DNA from: Desulfobacterales bacterium
GTDB lineage: Bacteria > Desulfobacterota > Desulfobacteria > Desulfobacterales > Desulfosalsimonadaceae
NCBI GenBank assembly: GCA_034520365.1
Contig: JAXHNP010000003.1
Coordinates: forward strand, 682,001 to 746,000
Length of the DNA: 64,000 nt
Reading direction: 5' to 3'
The notes under the pieces are model-generated. The model did no database searches. It had not been told where the DNA came from and saw nothing but the letters and a program-made list of their open reading frames with translations. A program made the position numbers and the translations under genes. Positions 8,422-16,440 of this stretch are shown piece after piece; within the stretch, counting starts at the first letter, position 1; each line of letters opens with the position of its first letter.

Positions 8422-9166
8422 AGACGATAAGCTCCCGTTTACTTCTCATCTGGAAGAACTCCGCAGCCGGCTGATCCGTTGCGCTATTGCCATTGCGGTC
8501 GGATTCGCCATCGCCTATCTGTTCAAGGAAAAACTGTTTGAAATCCTGACCCGGCCGCTGATTCGCGTCATGGAACAGGGGGATACCCTGATCTTTACCG
8601 GGATCCCGGAGGCGTTTTTCACCTATTTGAAAGTCTCGCTGCTTGCCGGCATTCTGCTGGCCATGCCGGTGATCATGTATGAATTCTGGATGTTCATCGC
8701 GCCCGGTCTGTATAAGAATGAACGGCGCCTGATGCTGCCCATTGTCCTGATATCATCGATTTTTTTTGTCGGCGGCGCCCTTTTCGGCTATTTCATCGTA
8801 TTTCCCTATGGATTCAAGTTCCTGCTGGGATTTGCCACGGAAACCCTGCGACCGCTGCCTTCGATGAAAGAGTATTTGAGTTTTTCCGCCAAACTGCTTC
8901 TCGCCTTTGGCTTTGTATTCGAGCTCCCGCTGGTGATTACCTTTATGGCCAGACTCGGACTGGTTAGCGTGCCCTTTCTGAAAAGAAACCGCAAATACGC
9001 CCTGCTGCTTTTTTTCGTGGGCTCCGCCCTGCTTACGCCGCCGGATGTGGTCACCCAGATCATGATGTCGGTTCCCCTGATGATTCTCTACGAAATCAGC
9101 ATCATCGGCGCCCGGGTTTTCGGCCGAAAACCGCTTGAGCCGGAGGATGCGGAGGCGGACGCCTGA
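8414..9166 (+). CDS. tatC: Twin-arginine translocase subunit TatC
   Basis: A six-helix membrane receptor for twin-arginine signal peptides, 250 residues. The N-terminus [16 protein letters not shown] is the TatC hallmark, with the conserved Glu. The other hallmarks are [17 protein letters not shown]-like [35 protein letters not shown] and [23 protein letters not shown]. The ATG at 8414 overlaps the tatB stop by 8 bases, so translation is coupled. The frame is open upstream, but that part is antisense-like to the tatB tail and not family-like. Confidence 0.96.
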   Translation: MHEDDKLPFTSHLEELRSRLIRCAIAIAVGFAIAYLFKEKLFEILTRPLIRVMEQGDTLIFTGIPEAFFTYLKVSLLAGILLAMPVIMYEFWMFIAPGLYKNERRLMLPIVLISSIFFVGGALFGYFIVFPYGFKFLLGFATETLRPLPSMKEYLSFSAKLLLAFGFVFELPLVITFMARLGLVSVPFLKRNRKYALLLFFVGSALLTPPDVVTQIMMSVPLMILYEISIIGARVFGRKPLEPEDAEADA

Positions 9167-9194
9167 AACCTGACAGCTTTATCCCGAGGTTTCC

Positions 9195-10643
9195 TTGATC
9201 AAACGGATTGAACTGATCAACTTCATGTCCCATCCCCATACGGTGATTGAACCGGCAGACGGGCTGACCGTGCTGACCGGGGAGAACAATACCGGAAAAT
9301 CCGCGGTCATTGCCGCCCTCCAGATACTTGCCCGGAATACGGCCGGAGATTTTATGATGCGCCACGGCGAGCGGGAATGCCGCATCATTGTGGAAACCCA
9401 TGAGGGAGATATTGTCCAATGGCAGCGAAAAAACAAAACCGTCAGCTACATGTTAAACGGCCGGGAAATCCACCGGCTGCGAAACGCCGTGCCGGAGGAT
9501 CTTCACGACCTGCTTAAAATGCCGCTGGTGGATGTGGAGGGGGGCGCATTTGACGTGCATTTCGGCGAGCAGAAAAAACCGATTTTTCTTCTGGATGACT
9601 CCCCGGCCCGGCGGGCGACTTTTTTCGCCTCTGCCTCGGATACCATCAAGCTAATTGAAATGCAGAACGTACACCGGCAGAAAGTCCGGGATGCAAAGCT
9701 GCAGGAAAAACGGCTGGAAGCGGACAAGGCCCGGCTGGATCAGCGGCTGGAGGCTCTCGCGCCTCTGGAGATGCTGGATAAAAAAATAAACGATATAGAA
9801 ACGGTTTATACGGACATTCAGGCCGGTAGCGAAAAATTAAAAAAACTTGAGACCACCCTGGGCCGGATGCGGCATACAATGGAAAAAACCGCCTATTGGG
9901 CGGATACAGCCAAAGCCGGCGCCGCCCTATCCCCGCCGCCCCAACTGATGCCCACGGATTTTCTGGCCCGGCTTATCCGGCAGATCAACGTCTTTAACAG
10001 CCTTACGCAGAAAACAATCGCGGAGACAGGCACCCTTGCCGACCTGCCGGCCCCGCCGGCGCTTTCCGATACAAAGCACCTGGCGGCAATGATTGAACGC
10101 ATCCAAGAGGCGGAAATCCGGCGGCGGTATTGCCAAAAACAGGCCGAGGCCCTTACCCCCGTCAACGCGCCGCCGGAAATGAAACCCACGGAGCCGCTCA
10201 AGGCGCTTGTAACGCGCATGCAGGCGCTTAACCGCCGTATCCGTTCTACCCGGACGGGTCTGAATTTGCTTGGCCAATGCCCGGCACCGCCGGATATGCA
10301 GTCTCCGGATGGATTAAAACGCCTGATTGATCGCCTGCATGTACTTGAAACCGAAGTGTTGCGAAAAAAGCAACAGGCAGATCGGCTTTCCAGGCTTTCC
10401 GCCCCGCCGCAGCCGGCAGAGACCCAGAAACTCGAAAACCTGATTGAGCAGATCAAAAAAAGCCGAAATCACATGGACCGGCTGGCCCGGGAAATGCAGG
10501 GGCTTGATAAAGAGTTATCCAAAACCGATGCGGTGCTTCGCCGCCGCATCCAGACGGCCGGCATCTGCCCCACCTGCGGCCAGCCCATTGACCCGGATCA
10601 TTTTATGGAAACCGCCCTGGGTATCGGTGGAAGCGGCGTATGA
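9195..10643 (+). CDS. Rad50/SbcC-like ATPase, N-terminal half ending at a zinc-hook-like CxxC
   Basis: The first of four tightly packed genes. Residues 1-150 are an SMC/Rad50-type ATPase lobe: IKRIELINFMSHPHTVIEP, then a Walker A (GENNTGKS, residues 29-36). There is no signature motif or Walker B in this protein. Residues 150-245 are coiled coil. Residues 247-441 consist of five consecutive 39-residue repeats, each opening with a Pro-rich APP-like step followed by a helix. Residues 458-461 are CPTC, followed by GQPI, like the Rad50 zinc hook at the coil apex. The protein stops 21 residues later, where Rad50 would turn back into its return coil. The matching signature and Walker B are in the fourth gene (11914-12588). 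I infer a split Rad50/SbcC. Its stop overlaps the next start by 4 bases. Confidence 0.85.
   Translation: MIKRIELINFMSHPHTVIEPADGLTVLTGENNTGKSAVIAALQILARNTAGDFMMRHGERECRIIVETHEGDIVQWQRKNKTVSYMLNGREIHRLRNAVPEDLHDLLKMPLVDVEGGAFDVHFGEQKKPIFLLDDSPARRATFFASASDTIKLIEMQNVHRQKVRDAKLQEKRLEADKARLDQRLEALAPLEMLDKKINDIETVYTDIQAGSEKLKKLETTLGRMRHTMEKTAYWADTAKAGAALSPPPQLMPTDFLARLIRQINVFNSLTQKTIAETGTLADLPAPPALSDTKHLAAMIERIQEAEIRRRYCQKQAEALTPVNAPPEMKPTEPLKALVTRMQALNRRIRSTRTGLNLLGQCPAPPDMQSPDGLKRLIDRLHVLETEVLRKKQQADRLSRLSAPPQPAETQKLENLIEQIKKSRNHMDRLAREMQGLDKELSKTDAVLRRRIQTAGICPTCGQPIDPDHFMETALGIGGSGV
9933..10517 (+). repeat. Five in-frame 117-bp units encoding 39-residue coil repeats
   Basis: Units begin at 9933, 10050, 10167, 10284 and 10401. 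Each encodes a turn (PPPQL, APPAL, APPEM, APPDM, APPQP) followed after a few residues by a helix with the pattern L..LI..I at unit positions 11-18 (LARLIRQI, LAAMIERI, LKALVTRM, LKRLIDRL, LENLIEQI). All are exactly 39 residues long with no gaps. The DNA is diverged, so this is an old protein-level duplication. Confidence 0.85.
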
Positions 10644-11629
10644 ACAGAGAATACGACAACCTATCTTATAAGGGCCTTCTGATGATCGGGGACCCCCATT
10701 TGGAAGCCCGCATCCCCGGATTCCGAAAGGATAACTACCCGCATGTCATCCTGGAGAAACTCCGCTGGAGTCTGGCCTATGCCCGCTCCGAATCCCTGCT
10801 GCCGATGATTCTGGGCGATCTCTTTCACCTGCCCCGCAGCAACCCGAACTGGCTGCTGGTTGAAGTGATGCAGCAATTTGATATGGAAATCCTGGGCATC
10901 TATGGAAACCATGATGTGCATGAAAACACCCTGACAGATGATGACAGCATCCGGGTGATTGAGCAGGCCGGCAAAATTCGCCTCTTAAACGAATCGGCCG
11001 TCTATCCGATCCAAATAAACGGCCGGCCGGTGATTATCGGGGGCACGTCCTGGGGCCGCCGCCTGCCTGAAAAATACGATCCGGACACGCAAGCCGATTC
11101 CAAGCCCCTTGTCATCTGGCTGGCCCATCATGATGTCATGGTCCCGGGCTATGAAGACCAGGGCCGCATCCGGCCCAAAGAAATCCCCGGCATTGATCTG
11201 GTCATTAACGGACACATCCACCGGTGCCTGGGGGAAATCCAAAAGGGGCAAACCTCCTGGCTCACCCCGGGCAATATCAGCCGCCGGGCCCGAAGCGATG
11301 CCGCCAGACATCATCGCCCGGCGGTTCTGCGTCTGGATATCTGCCAGACTGGATGGACCTGTCAATATATTGAGATTCCGCATCAGCCCTTTGACCAGGT
11401 GTTTTACGAAGCCTTGGCAGATACCGCCGCGGATGATGACACCGGCTCCGCCTTTGTCTCCGGCCTGGCCGAACTTCAGGCCCGCCGGACCCAGACCGGC
11501 GAGGGCCTGATGCTGTTTTTGGAAAAAAACATGGACCAGTTCGAAGCCGACGTGGTCAATGAGATCAAGCAACTCGCATACGAGGCGACCCGAAATGACG
11601 GATCCGAAAGCGGACAAACAGACAATTGA
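10640..11629 (+). CDS. Mre11/SbcD-like metallophosphoesterase
   Basis: A 329-residue calcineurin-like phosphoesterase with the five metal-binding motifs in order: GDPHLE (17-22), LGDLFHLP (58-65), GNHDVHE (89-95), LAHHDV (161-166) and GHIHR (191-195). In Mre11/SbcD these bind two Mn ions for DNA end cleavage. The first motif is GDPH rather than the common GDTH. Residues after about 240 could bind the partner coil, as the Mre11 C-terminal helices do. It sits between the two halves of the Rad50-like ATPase and overlaps both neighbours (4 bases upstream, 35 downstream), so co-translation as one complex is likely. Nuclease activity is inferred. Confidence 0.87.
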   Translation: MNREYDNLSYKGLLMIGDPHLEARIPGFRKDNYPHVILEKLRWSLAYARSESLLPMILGDLFHLPRSNPNWLLVEVMQQFDMEILGIYGNHDVHENTLTDDDSIRVIEQAGKIRLLNESAVYPIQINGRPVIIGGTSWGRRLPEKYDPDTQADSKPLVIWLAHHDVMVPGYEDQGRIRPKEIPGIDLVINGHIHRCLGEIQKGQTSWLTPGNISRRARSDAARHHRPAVLRLDICQTGWTCQYIEIPHQPFDQVFYEALADTAADDDTGSAFVSGLAELQARRTQTGEGLMLFLEKNMDQFEADVVNEIKQLAYEATRNDGSESGQTDN

Positions 11630-11921
11630 GGAGCTAAAAACGCGCTATGAGAGCCTGAACAAACGAAAAATTCAGGCTGAGGCCAACCTGGAAAACGCGC
11701 AGAATCAGCTCGAGGAATTAAAGGCCCAGGCCCGCTCGGAGTTCGGCACAGACGATATTGAGGCGCTCAAAAAGATGCTGGCCGACATGCAGGCTGAAAA
11801 TGAACAGAAACGCGCCGCCTACCAGGAAAGCCTGGACCGCATTGAAAAGGATCTGGCGGCGGTGGCGGAAAAATACAAGGGTCTCGAGGATTCGGATTCG
11901 GAGGCCCCAAAAGATGGCTGA
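11595..11921 (+). CDS. Small coiled-coil protein of the split Rad50-like operon
   Basis: A 108-residue, highly charged protein that is almost entirely predicted coiled coil (TIEELKTRYESLNKRKIQAEANLENAQNQ and onwards) with an acidic tail (EDSDSEAPKDG). No catalytic motif is visible. The ATG at 11595 lies inside the 3' end of the nuclease gene, and the 3' end overlaps the start of the next gene by 8 bases. I infer that it supplies part of the return coil missing from the split Rad50-like ATPase, or clamps the coils. I do not recognise it as a named family. Confidence 0.75.
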   Translation: MTDPKADKQTIEELKTRYESLNKRKIQAEANLENAQNQLEELKAQARSEFGTDDIEALKKMLADMQAENEQKRAAYQESLDRIEKDLAAVAEKYKGLEDSDSEAPKDG

Positions 11922-12588
11922 AACCGAAAAGATCCCCTCGCCCGCCGACCTGCGCCAGAGATTTACCCGGCTCGCCGCCTGGCAGGAGCAGACCCGGAAA
12001 GCGGCCGACCGGACGGAAAATCGCCTGGCCGGCATCCGCCGGTATTTGGCGCTTAGCGACAAGGTCGCCGCGGCCCTGGAAACCTTAAATCAGCAGCTTT
12101 TCCGGGAACTCCTGGATCTCATTGAAACCAAACTCACCATCGCGCTGCAGGAAGTCCTGGAGCAGCCCATCGAGCTGAAGGCTGACGTGGACTGGAAGCG
12201 CAATGCCGCCAGTGTGGAATTCTGGGTCGAGCGGGACGGCCATCGGGAAGACATTCTCAAAGGCCAGGGCGGCTCGGTGGCCAACATCCTGTCAGTGGGG
12301 CTTCGCATGTTCGCCCTGACGACCCTGGATGAGGCCGCGCATCGGCGTTTTCTGATATTGGACGAACAGGACTGCTGGCTGCATCCGGATCTGGTGCCCC
12401 GGCTGGTTAAAATCGTCCATGAAGCGGGGAAGGCCCTGGGGTTTCAGGTGCTGATGGTCTCGCACCATGATCCGAAATCATTTGAACAATACGCGGATCG
12501 AATCTATCGCCTGATTCCGAAGGGTGAGCACGGGGTGTCTGCTGAATTGGTCGGCGACCGGCCTTTTGAAACTGATGCCACGGATTAG
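11914..12588 (+). CDS. Rad50/SbcC-like ATPase, C-terminal half (signature, Walker B, H-loop)
   Basis: A 224-residue protein with no Walker A. Residues 1-90 are helical. The ABC-type signature is KGQGGSVANILSVGL (116-130), Walker B is RFLILDEQD (145-153) with the catalytic Glu, and the H-loop is MVSHHD (181-186). The context EDILKGQGGSVANILSVGLRMFAL followed by WLHPDL is like the C-terminal lobe of Rad50/SMC and RecF-like ATPases. With the gene at 9195 supplying Walker A, the two would make one composite ATPase head. Together with the nuclease and the small coil protein this gives a four-subunit Mre11-Rad50-like machine. The ATG at 11914 is chosen because it overlaps the previous stop (ATGGCTGA). 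Confidence 0.83.
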   Translation: MAETEKIPSPADLRQRFTRLAAWQEQTRKAADRTENRLAGIRRYLALSDKVAAALETLNQQLFRELLDLIETKLTIALQEVLEQPIELKADVDWKRNAASVEFWVERDGHREDILKGQGGSVANILSVGLRMFALTTLDEAAHRRFLILDEQDCWLHPDLVPRLVKIVHEAGKALGFQVLMVSHHDPKSFEQYADRIYRLIPKGEHGVSAELVGDRPFETDATD

Positions 12589-12731
12589 TCGTTGTATTTC
12601 AAACGTTTTTTGATCATTTCCAGCCGGACTTCCCCGCCCTATATGCCACTTTGTAGTATTTTTCATGCCAATGCCAGGACAAGCTCATGATTTCCGGCAC
12701 TTGAATTTTTCAATCAAGATTAGTTTTTTTG

Positions 12732-12761
12732 TTGACATCCATAATAAACGGCATTTATTCT
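12732..12761 (+). promoter_or_regulatory. Predicted sigma-70-type promoter of the cold-shock gene
   Basis: TTGACA (12732-12737) and TATTCT (12756-12761) are separated by 18 bases. The -10 lies about 156 bases upstream of the cold-shock start codon, leaving a long leader as in cspA-type genes. A direct repeat (AATAAACGGCATTTATT, AATAAACGGTTATTTAT) covers the promoter. Nothing else was recognised in the 329-base gap from 12589 to 12917. Confidence 0.5.
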
Positions 12762-12917
12762 AATAAACGGTTATTTATTTATTTTTTACAGGCAATTTCG
12801 GGAAGGGCAATTCGGGGTGTGTTTTCTATCGATCTTTCGCGTTGGCGAAACTTTTGGACAACCGCCGAAGCATGACCTGACGAGTTGTACAAAAAATTAT
12901 GAAAGGAGGTGCTAACC

Positions 12918-13115
12918 GTGGAAGGTCGAGTAAAATGGTTCAACGACAAAAAAGGCTTTGGGTTCATTGAGACAGACGAACAGGGCGATGTATTTGTTCA
13001 CTATTCCAACATCCAGGAAGACGGCTTCCGGAGCCTGAAGGAACTGGAACGCGTAGCCTTTGAGGTGGAAGATACCGCCAAAGGGCCCCAGGCCGTAAAC
13101 GTCAAACGGTTATAA
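12918..13115 (+). CDS. Cold-shock domain protein
   Basis: A 65-residue single cold-shock domain that binds single-stranded RNA and DNA. RNP1 is KGFGFI and RNP2 is VFVHY; the N-terminus [16 protein letters not shown] is canonical. The start is the GTG at 12918, because AAAGGAGGT (12902-12910) is correctly spaced before it and the resulting length is the family norm; the frame itself continues to an earlier GTG at 12909 inside the ribosome site. A strong terminator follows, so it is monocistronic. Confidence 0.95.
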   Translation: MEGRVKWFNDKKGFGFIETDEQGDVFVHYSNIQEDGFRSLKELERVAFEVEDTAKGPQAVNVKRL

Positions 13116-13155
13116 ACCCGATTTATTTACAAAAATAAAAATAATTGGCCAGCTG

Positions 13156-13184
13156 AGGCAGGATGTATGCATCCTGCCTTTTTT
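13156..13184 (+). terminator. Intrinsic terminator after the cold-shock gene
   Basis: Stem AGGCAGGATG with loop TATG and complement CATCCTGCCT, followed directly by a T run (TTTTTT). It lies 41 bases after the cold-shock stop codon and 17 bases before the comB-like start. Confidence 0.9.
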
Positions 13185-13200
13185 ATGGACCGTCTTCTTT

Positions 13201-13896
13201 ATGCAGATTCATATCCGCCACTATGCCGCCGGTGCGGCGGAAGCCGCCGATTTTGCCGTGATCATCGACGTTTTTCGGGCATTTTCCATGGCCTGCTATG
13301 CATTCTCGCACGGGGCGGCTAAAATTATCGCCGTGCGGGAAGTGGAAACCGCCCGTCAGTGGAAGCAGTCGATTCCCGACTGCATTCTTGTGGGGGAGCG
13401 CCATGCCAAAAAACTCCCCGGCTTTGATTTCGGCAACTCCCCGTCCGAAATTCAGGATGCGGACCTTTCCGACCGGATCATTGTCCATACCACCCACTCG
13501 GGCACCCGGGCGCTCACAGCCGCCGCACATGCCGACCCGGTGATCACCGGAAGTTTTGTTAACTGCGGCGCAATTATCCAGTATATCCAGCAGACCGCTC
13601 CCAGCGAGGTCTCCCTGGTCTGCTCAGGCTTTGAAGGCAGAGAGCCCGCCCTGGAGGATACGCTGTGCGCCGAATTTATTCGGGATGCCCTTTGCGGGCA
13701 GACAAAAAAATCATTTGAAGATATCCGGAAAGAATTAAAAACCGCCGACACCGCCCGCCGGTTTTTTGACCCGGAAGACACATCCTCGCCGGCCACGGAC
13801 TTTGACCTCTGCCTGGCCTTTGATCGCTTCCCGTTTGTCATCCGGCGCACAAAAACAGCTTCGGACTGGTGCGAACTCGAACGGGAGAATTTATAA
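13201..13896 (+). CDS. 2-phosphosulfolactate phosphatase family protein (ComB-like)
   Basis: A 231-residue protein matching ComB: VIIDVFRAFSMACYAFSHGA near the N-terminus, VGERHAKKLPGFDFGNSPSEI, TTHSGTRAL, and LVCSGFEGREPALEDTLCAEFI. In methanogens ComB removes phosphate from phosphosulfolactate on the way to coenzyme M. In bacteria the family's role is less clear (sulfolactate metabolism or spore-type sulfonates). No comA or comC neighbour is present, so the substrate is open. It converges with hisHF, their ends overlapping by 6 bases. Confidence 0.85.
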   Translation: MQIHIRHYAAGAAEAADFAVIIDVFRAFSMACYAFSHGAAKIIAVREVETARQWKQSIPDCILVGERHAKKLPGFDFGNSPSEIQDADLSDRIIVHTTHSGTRALTAAAHADPVITGSFVNCGAIIQYIQQTAPSEVSLVCSGFEGREPALEDTLCAEFIRDALCGQTKKSFEDIRKELKTADTARRFFDPEDTSSPATDFDLCLAFDRFPFVIRRTKTASDWCELERENL

Positions 13897-15462
13897 GCGG
13901 ATTTCGACCTTCTCTGCCAGATATTTTTTCACTGCGGATATGGGCACCTCCCGGCGGTGAAAAATGCCGGCGGCAAGCGCGGCTTCAGCGGCTGTTCGGG
14001 TAAATACCTCCAGGAAATGGGCCTCGCTGCCGGCCCCGCTGGAGGCGATCACCGGTATGGAGACGGCATCGGCCACCGCATTGATCAGTTCGATATCAAA
14101 GCCCGCACCTGTGCCGTCCCGATCAATGGAATTTACAAGAATCTCACCGGCCCCCAGTTCCTCGCAGGCTTTGGCCAGGGTCACCGCATCCACGGGCCGG
14201 CCTTCCCGCCCGCCCCTGACCGTACACTGAAACCAGCAGAAACGCTCGCCGTTTGGGCCGGGCAGCCCGGTTTCAATCACATGATAAGGCTCATTTGCCG
14301 GGCGATCCACGTAAACCCGCCGCGGATCAATGGAAATAACCACCGCCTGGTTGCCGTAGATGGCAGAAATCTCTTCAATGGCGCTTTTTCCGGTCTTTTC
14401 GCCGCTGGCCAGATAATTTTCAACAATTGAAACCGCATCACTGCCAATGGAAATCTTATCCGCGCCTGAGCGGAAATACGCGGCCGCCACCTCAAGGGCG
14501 GTATAGGTCTGCCCGGACTGATCCGTGTAATCCCGGATTCCGCCGCCGATGGTCAAAGGCACGAATACATGCCGGGAGGTCTGCTTCAAAACTTCCAGCA
14601 TGGGCAGATCCTTTAAGGGGAAATCCCGGAACCCGGTAATGTTTAAAAAAGTGATTTCATCCGCATCCGCCTCATAATAGCGGCGGGCCAGATCCACCGG
14701 CTTGCCGAGATTGCGGACTTCGCCCTTTTCCCGCACATCATAGCGATCCCCCTTGGTCACCACCAGATCGCCGGCGTCATTGGTCCGAACATCCAGACAG
14801 GCGACAATCCGCTTGGCCAGCCGCGTCTCTGTTTGCTGCCGGATTGCGGCCGGCCGGCCGGCGCCCGGGCGGATAAAATTCTGAAACACCGCCAAACCGG
14901 CATCTCCGCTTTTTTCCGGGTGAAACTGGGTGGCCACAAGGTTTCCGGTTTTGATACTGCTGACAAAGGCTTTCCCATAGGTGGTATAGGTCAGTGCCAC
15001 TGCCGGATCATCCGGCACCACGTGATAGGAATGCACAAAATAGAATTTCTCCGCGCCATTTAAATGGTTGAATATGGCCGTGTCCTGCCGGATCACGACC
15101 CCGTTCCACCCCATGTGGGGCACGGATAAATCCGTATCAAAGCGTTTGACGGTGCCGCCAATCACACCCAGGCCGGGGGTATCCGGCGCCTCCTCGCTTT
15201 TTTCAAAAAGCGCCTGAAGCCCCAGACAGATACCCAGAAAGGGGCGGTCCTGCTTGATATAGGTCGTTAAGGCATCCACGTAATCCTTTTCCCGCAGCAC
15301 TTGCATCATGCTGCCGAAATTGCCCACCCCCGGAAACACCAGTTTTTCCGCTCTGTCAATATCTTCCGGTCCGGCCGCGACATGGACGGTTTCGCCCAGT
15401 TTTTCAATGGCGTTGACCACACTTCGCACATTGCCGGCCCCGTAATCGAGCAAAGTAATCAT
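13891..15462 (-). CDS. hisHF: Fused imidazole glycerol phosphate synthase HisH-HisF
   Basis: A 523-residue protein joining both IGP synthase subunits, which make imidazole glycerol phosphate and AICAR from PRFAR and glutamine in histidine synthesis. Residues 1-200 are the class I glutaminase (FLGICLGLQALF with the nucleophile Cys; QFHPEKSGDAG with His and Glu). Residues about 215-523 are the HisF barrel. The barrel has the eukaryotic-type inserts and motifs GDRYDVREKGEVRNLGKPVD, FLNITGFRDFPLKDLPMLEV, VVISIDPRRVYV and VIASSGAGSEAHFLEVF. The layout is that of yeast HIS7 and plant plastid enzymes rather than separate bacterial hisH and hisF. There are no other his genes beside it. Confidence 0.95.
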   Translation of the reverse strand: MITLLDYGAGNVRSVVNAIEKLGETVHVAAGPEDIDRAEKLVFPGVGNFGSMMQVLREKDYVDALTTYIKQDRPFLGICLGLQALFEKSEEAPDTPGLGVIGGTVKRFDTDLSVPHMGWNGVVIRQDTAIFNHLNGAEKFYFVHSYHVVPDDPAVALTYTTYGKAFVSSIKTGNLVATQFHPEKSGDAGLAVFQNFIRPGAGRPAAIRQQTETRLAKRIVACLDVRTNDAGDLVVTKGDRYDVREKGEVRNLGKPVDLARRYYEADADEITFLNITGFRDFPLKDLPMLEVLKQTSRHVFVPLTIGGGIRDYTDQSGQTYTALEVAAAYFRSGADKISIGSDAVSIVENYLASGEKTGKSAIEEISAIYGNQAVVISIDPRRVYVDRPANEPYHVIETGLPGPNGERFCWFQCTVRGGREGRPVDAVTLAKACEELGAGEILVNSIDRDGTGAGFDIELINAVADAVSIPVIASSGAGSEAHFLEVFTRTAAEAALAAGIFHRREVPISAVKKYLAEKVEIRL

Positions 15463-15590
15463 AAAATTTCCTAAAAATTTTTATATTCCAAAGCTTAAAA
15501 GCCGAGCCGCGCTTTTTTCTTCTAAAAGCATTCAGCACCCATGCAGTTAGCATAAATTTGGCCGGAAGAACAGCAATACCTCGGCCTGCC

Positions 15591-15737
15591 CACGGTGAAT
15601 TTGTTCTGGCGAACAACCCCATAACCATGGGGTTGCTCGCATGTGAGGTCGGCACGGTGGCCGACCCTACAAAATGTCGGCATTGTCGCGTAGGACGGGC
15701 CACCGTGCCCGCCTGAAAAATAGATAGAACAAATTTG
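15591..15737. repeat. Copy C of the AATTTGTTCT-ended mobile repeat (near full length)
   Basis: It begins CACGGTGAATTTGTTCT, contains the GCGAACAACCCC/GGGGTTGCTCGC hairpin, GAGGTCGGCACGGTGGCCGACC, the centre CTACAAAATGTCGGCATTGT, and GACGGGCCACCGTGCCCGCC, and ends TAGATAGAACAAATTT. It is about 90 percent identical by eye to the copy at 51674-51821 and in the same orientation. The outside flanks are only weakly similar, so any target duplication has decayed. It fills the middle of the 408-base hisHF-cytochrome gap. Confidence 0.85.
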
Positions 15738-15870
15738 CCCGCGCGGAGCCGACCTTTTTATTGACAACACTCAAAGGCGTTGATACAAAAAAATGTCCGG
15801 GTTGTATGAAACTTTTAGTCGGATAATCGGCATATTTTATATTACAGGGTGAAACAAGAAGGAGGAAGGT

Positions 15871-16329
15871 ATGAACAAACGGCTTAAACAAATTTTAACA
15901 ATTCTGACCCTTTCCGGCATCGGGATGCTGTTTCTGGTTGCCGGGATCAACGCCGCAGAAGAAGGTTCCGTTCCTGATGTGATGACGATGAAAAATGAAA
16001 AGGCGTTCCCGCAGCATCGGATGGGCATCGTCGAGTTTGACCACAAAACCCACGCGGAGGACTACGGGATCGGATGCGGCGACTGCCACCATGATGAAAA
16101 CGGCGAACCCCTGACTGATTTAAAGGCCGGTGATGCGGTGCAAAGCTGCTATGAATGCCACGACAAAGACGGCAGACCCCGCCGGGACCCCTCAATGTCG
16201 CCCGAAGAGTGGGAAAAAGAGCAGCTCAATTATTACTATGGGGCGATCCATGAAAACTGCATGGGATGCCACAAAGAGATGGGCGGCCCGAAAACCTGTA
16301 CAGAGTGCCATCCCCGGCCGGAGCGGTAA
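15871..16329 (+). CDS. Periplasmic tetrahaem cytochrome c (class III family)
   Basis: A 152-residue secreted cytochrome. The N-terminal signal peptide (KRLKQILTILTLSGIGMLFLVAG, cut near INAAEE) is followed by four CxxCH haem sites: CGDCH, CYECH, CMGCH and CTECH. Extra His residues (FDHKTHAEDY, HDENG, AIHENC) can serve as distal axial ligands, as in cytochromes c3/c7. Such proteins carry electrons between periplasmic hydrogenases or formate dehydrogenases and membrane complexes in sulfate reducers. A strong ribosome site (AGGAGGAAGGT) precedes the ATG. A terminator follows, so it is its own transcription unit. Confidence 0.93.
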   Translation: MNKRLKQILTILTLSGIGMLFLVAGINAAEEGSVPDVMTMKNEKAFPQHRMGIVEFDHKTHAEDYGIGCGDCHHDENGEPLTDLKAGDAVQSCYECHDKDGRPRRDPSMSPEEWEKEQLNYYYGAIHENCMGCHKEMGGPKTCTECHPRPER

Positions 16330-16371
16330 ACCTCCCGCGCCACAGACGCAAACAAAATATTAAGATATAGC

Positions 16372-16407
16372 AAAAAACCGGGCCTGAATCGCGGCCCGGT
16401 TTTTTTG
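16372..16407. terminator. Bidirectional intrinsic terminator between the cytochrome and dsrN
   Basis: CCGGGCC (16378-16384) pairs with GGCCCGG (16393-16399). The hairpin has an A run on its left and a T run on its right, so it can stop transcripts from both the plus-strand cytochrome gene and the minus-strand dsr operon. Confidence 0.88.
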
Positions 16408-16440
16408 TATCAGTCTTCTATGGAAGCCTAAAGGCTTCCG

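Noticed and set aside
9933-10517. 117-bp spaced DNA repeats as a possible CRISPR or minisatellite
   Set aside because: The similarity is at protein level in one reading frame, with diverged DNA and no constant repeat sequence.
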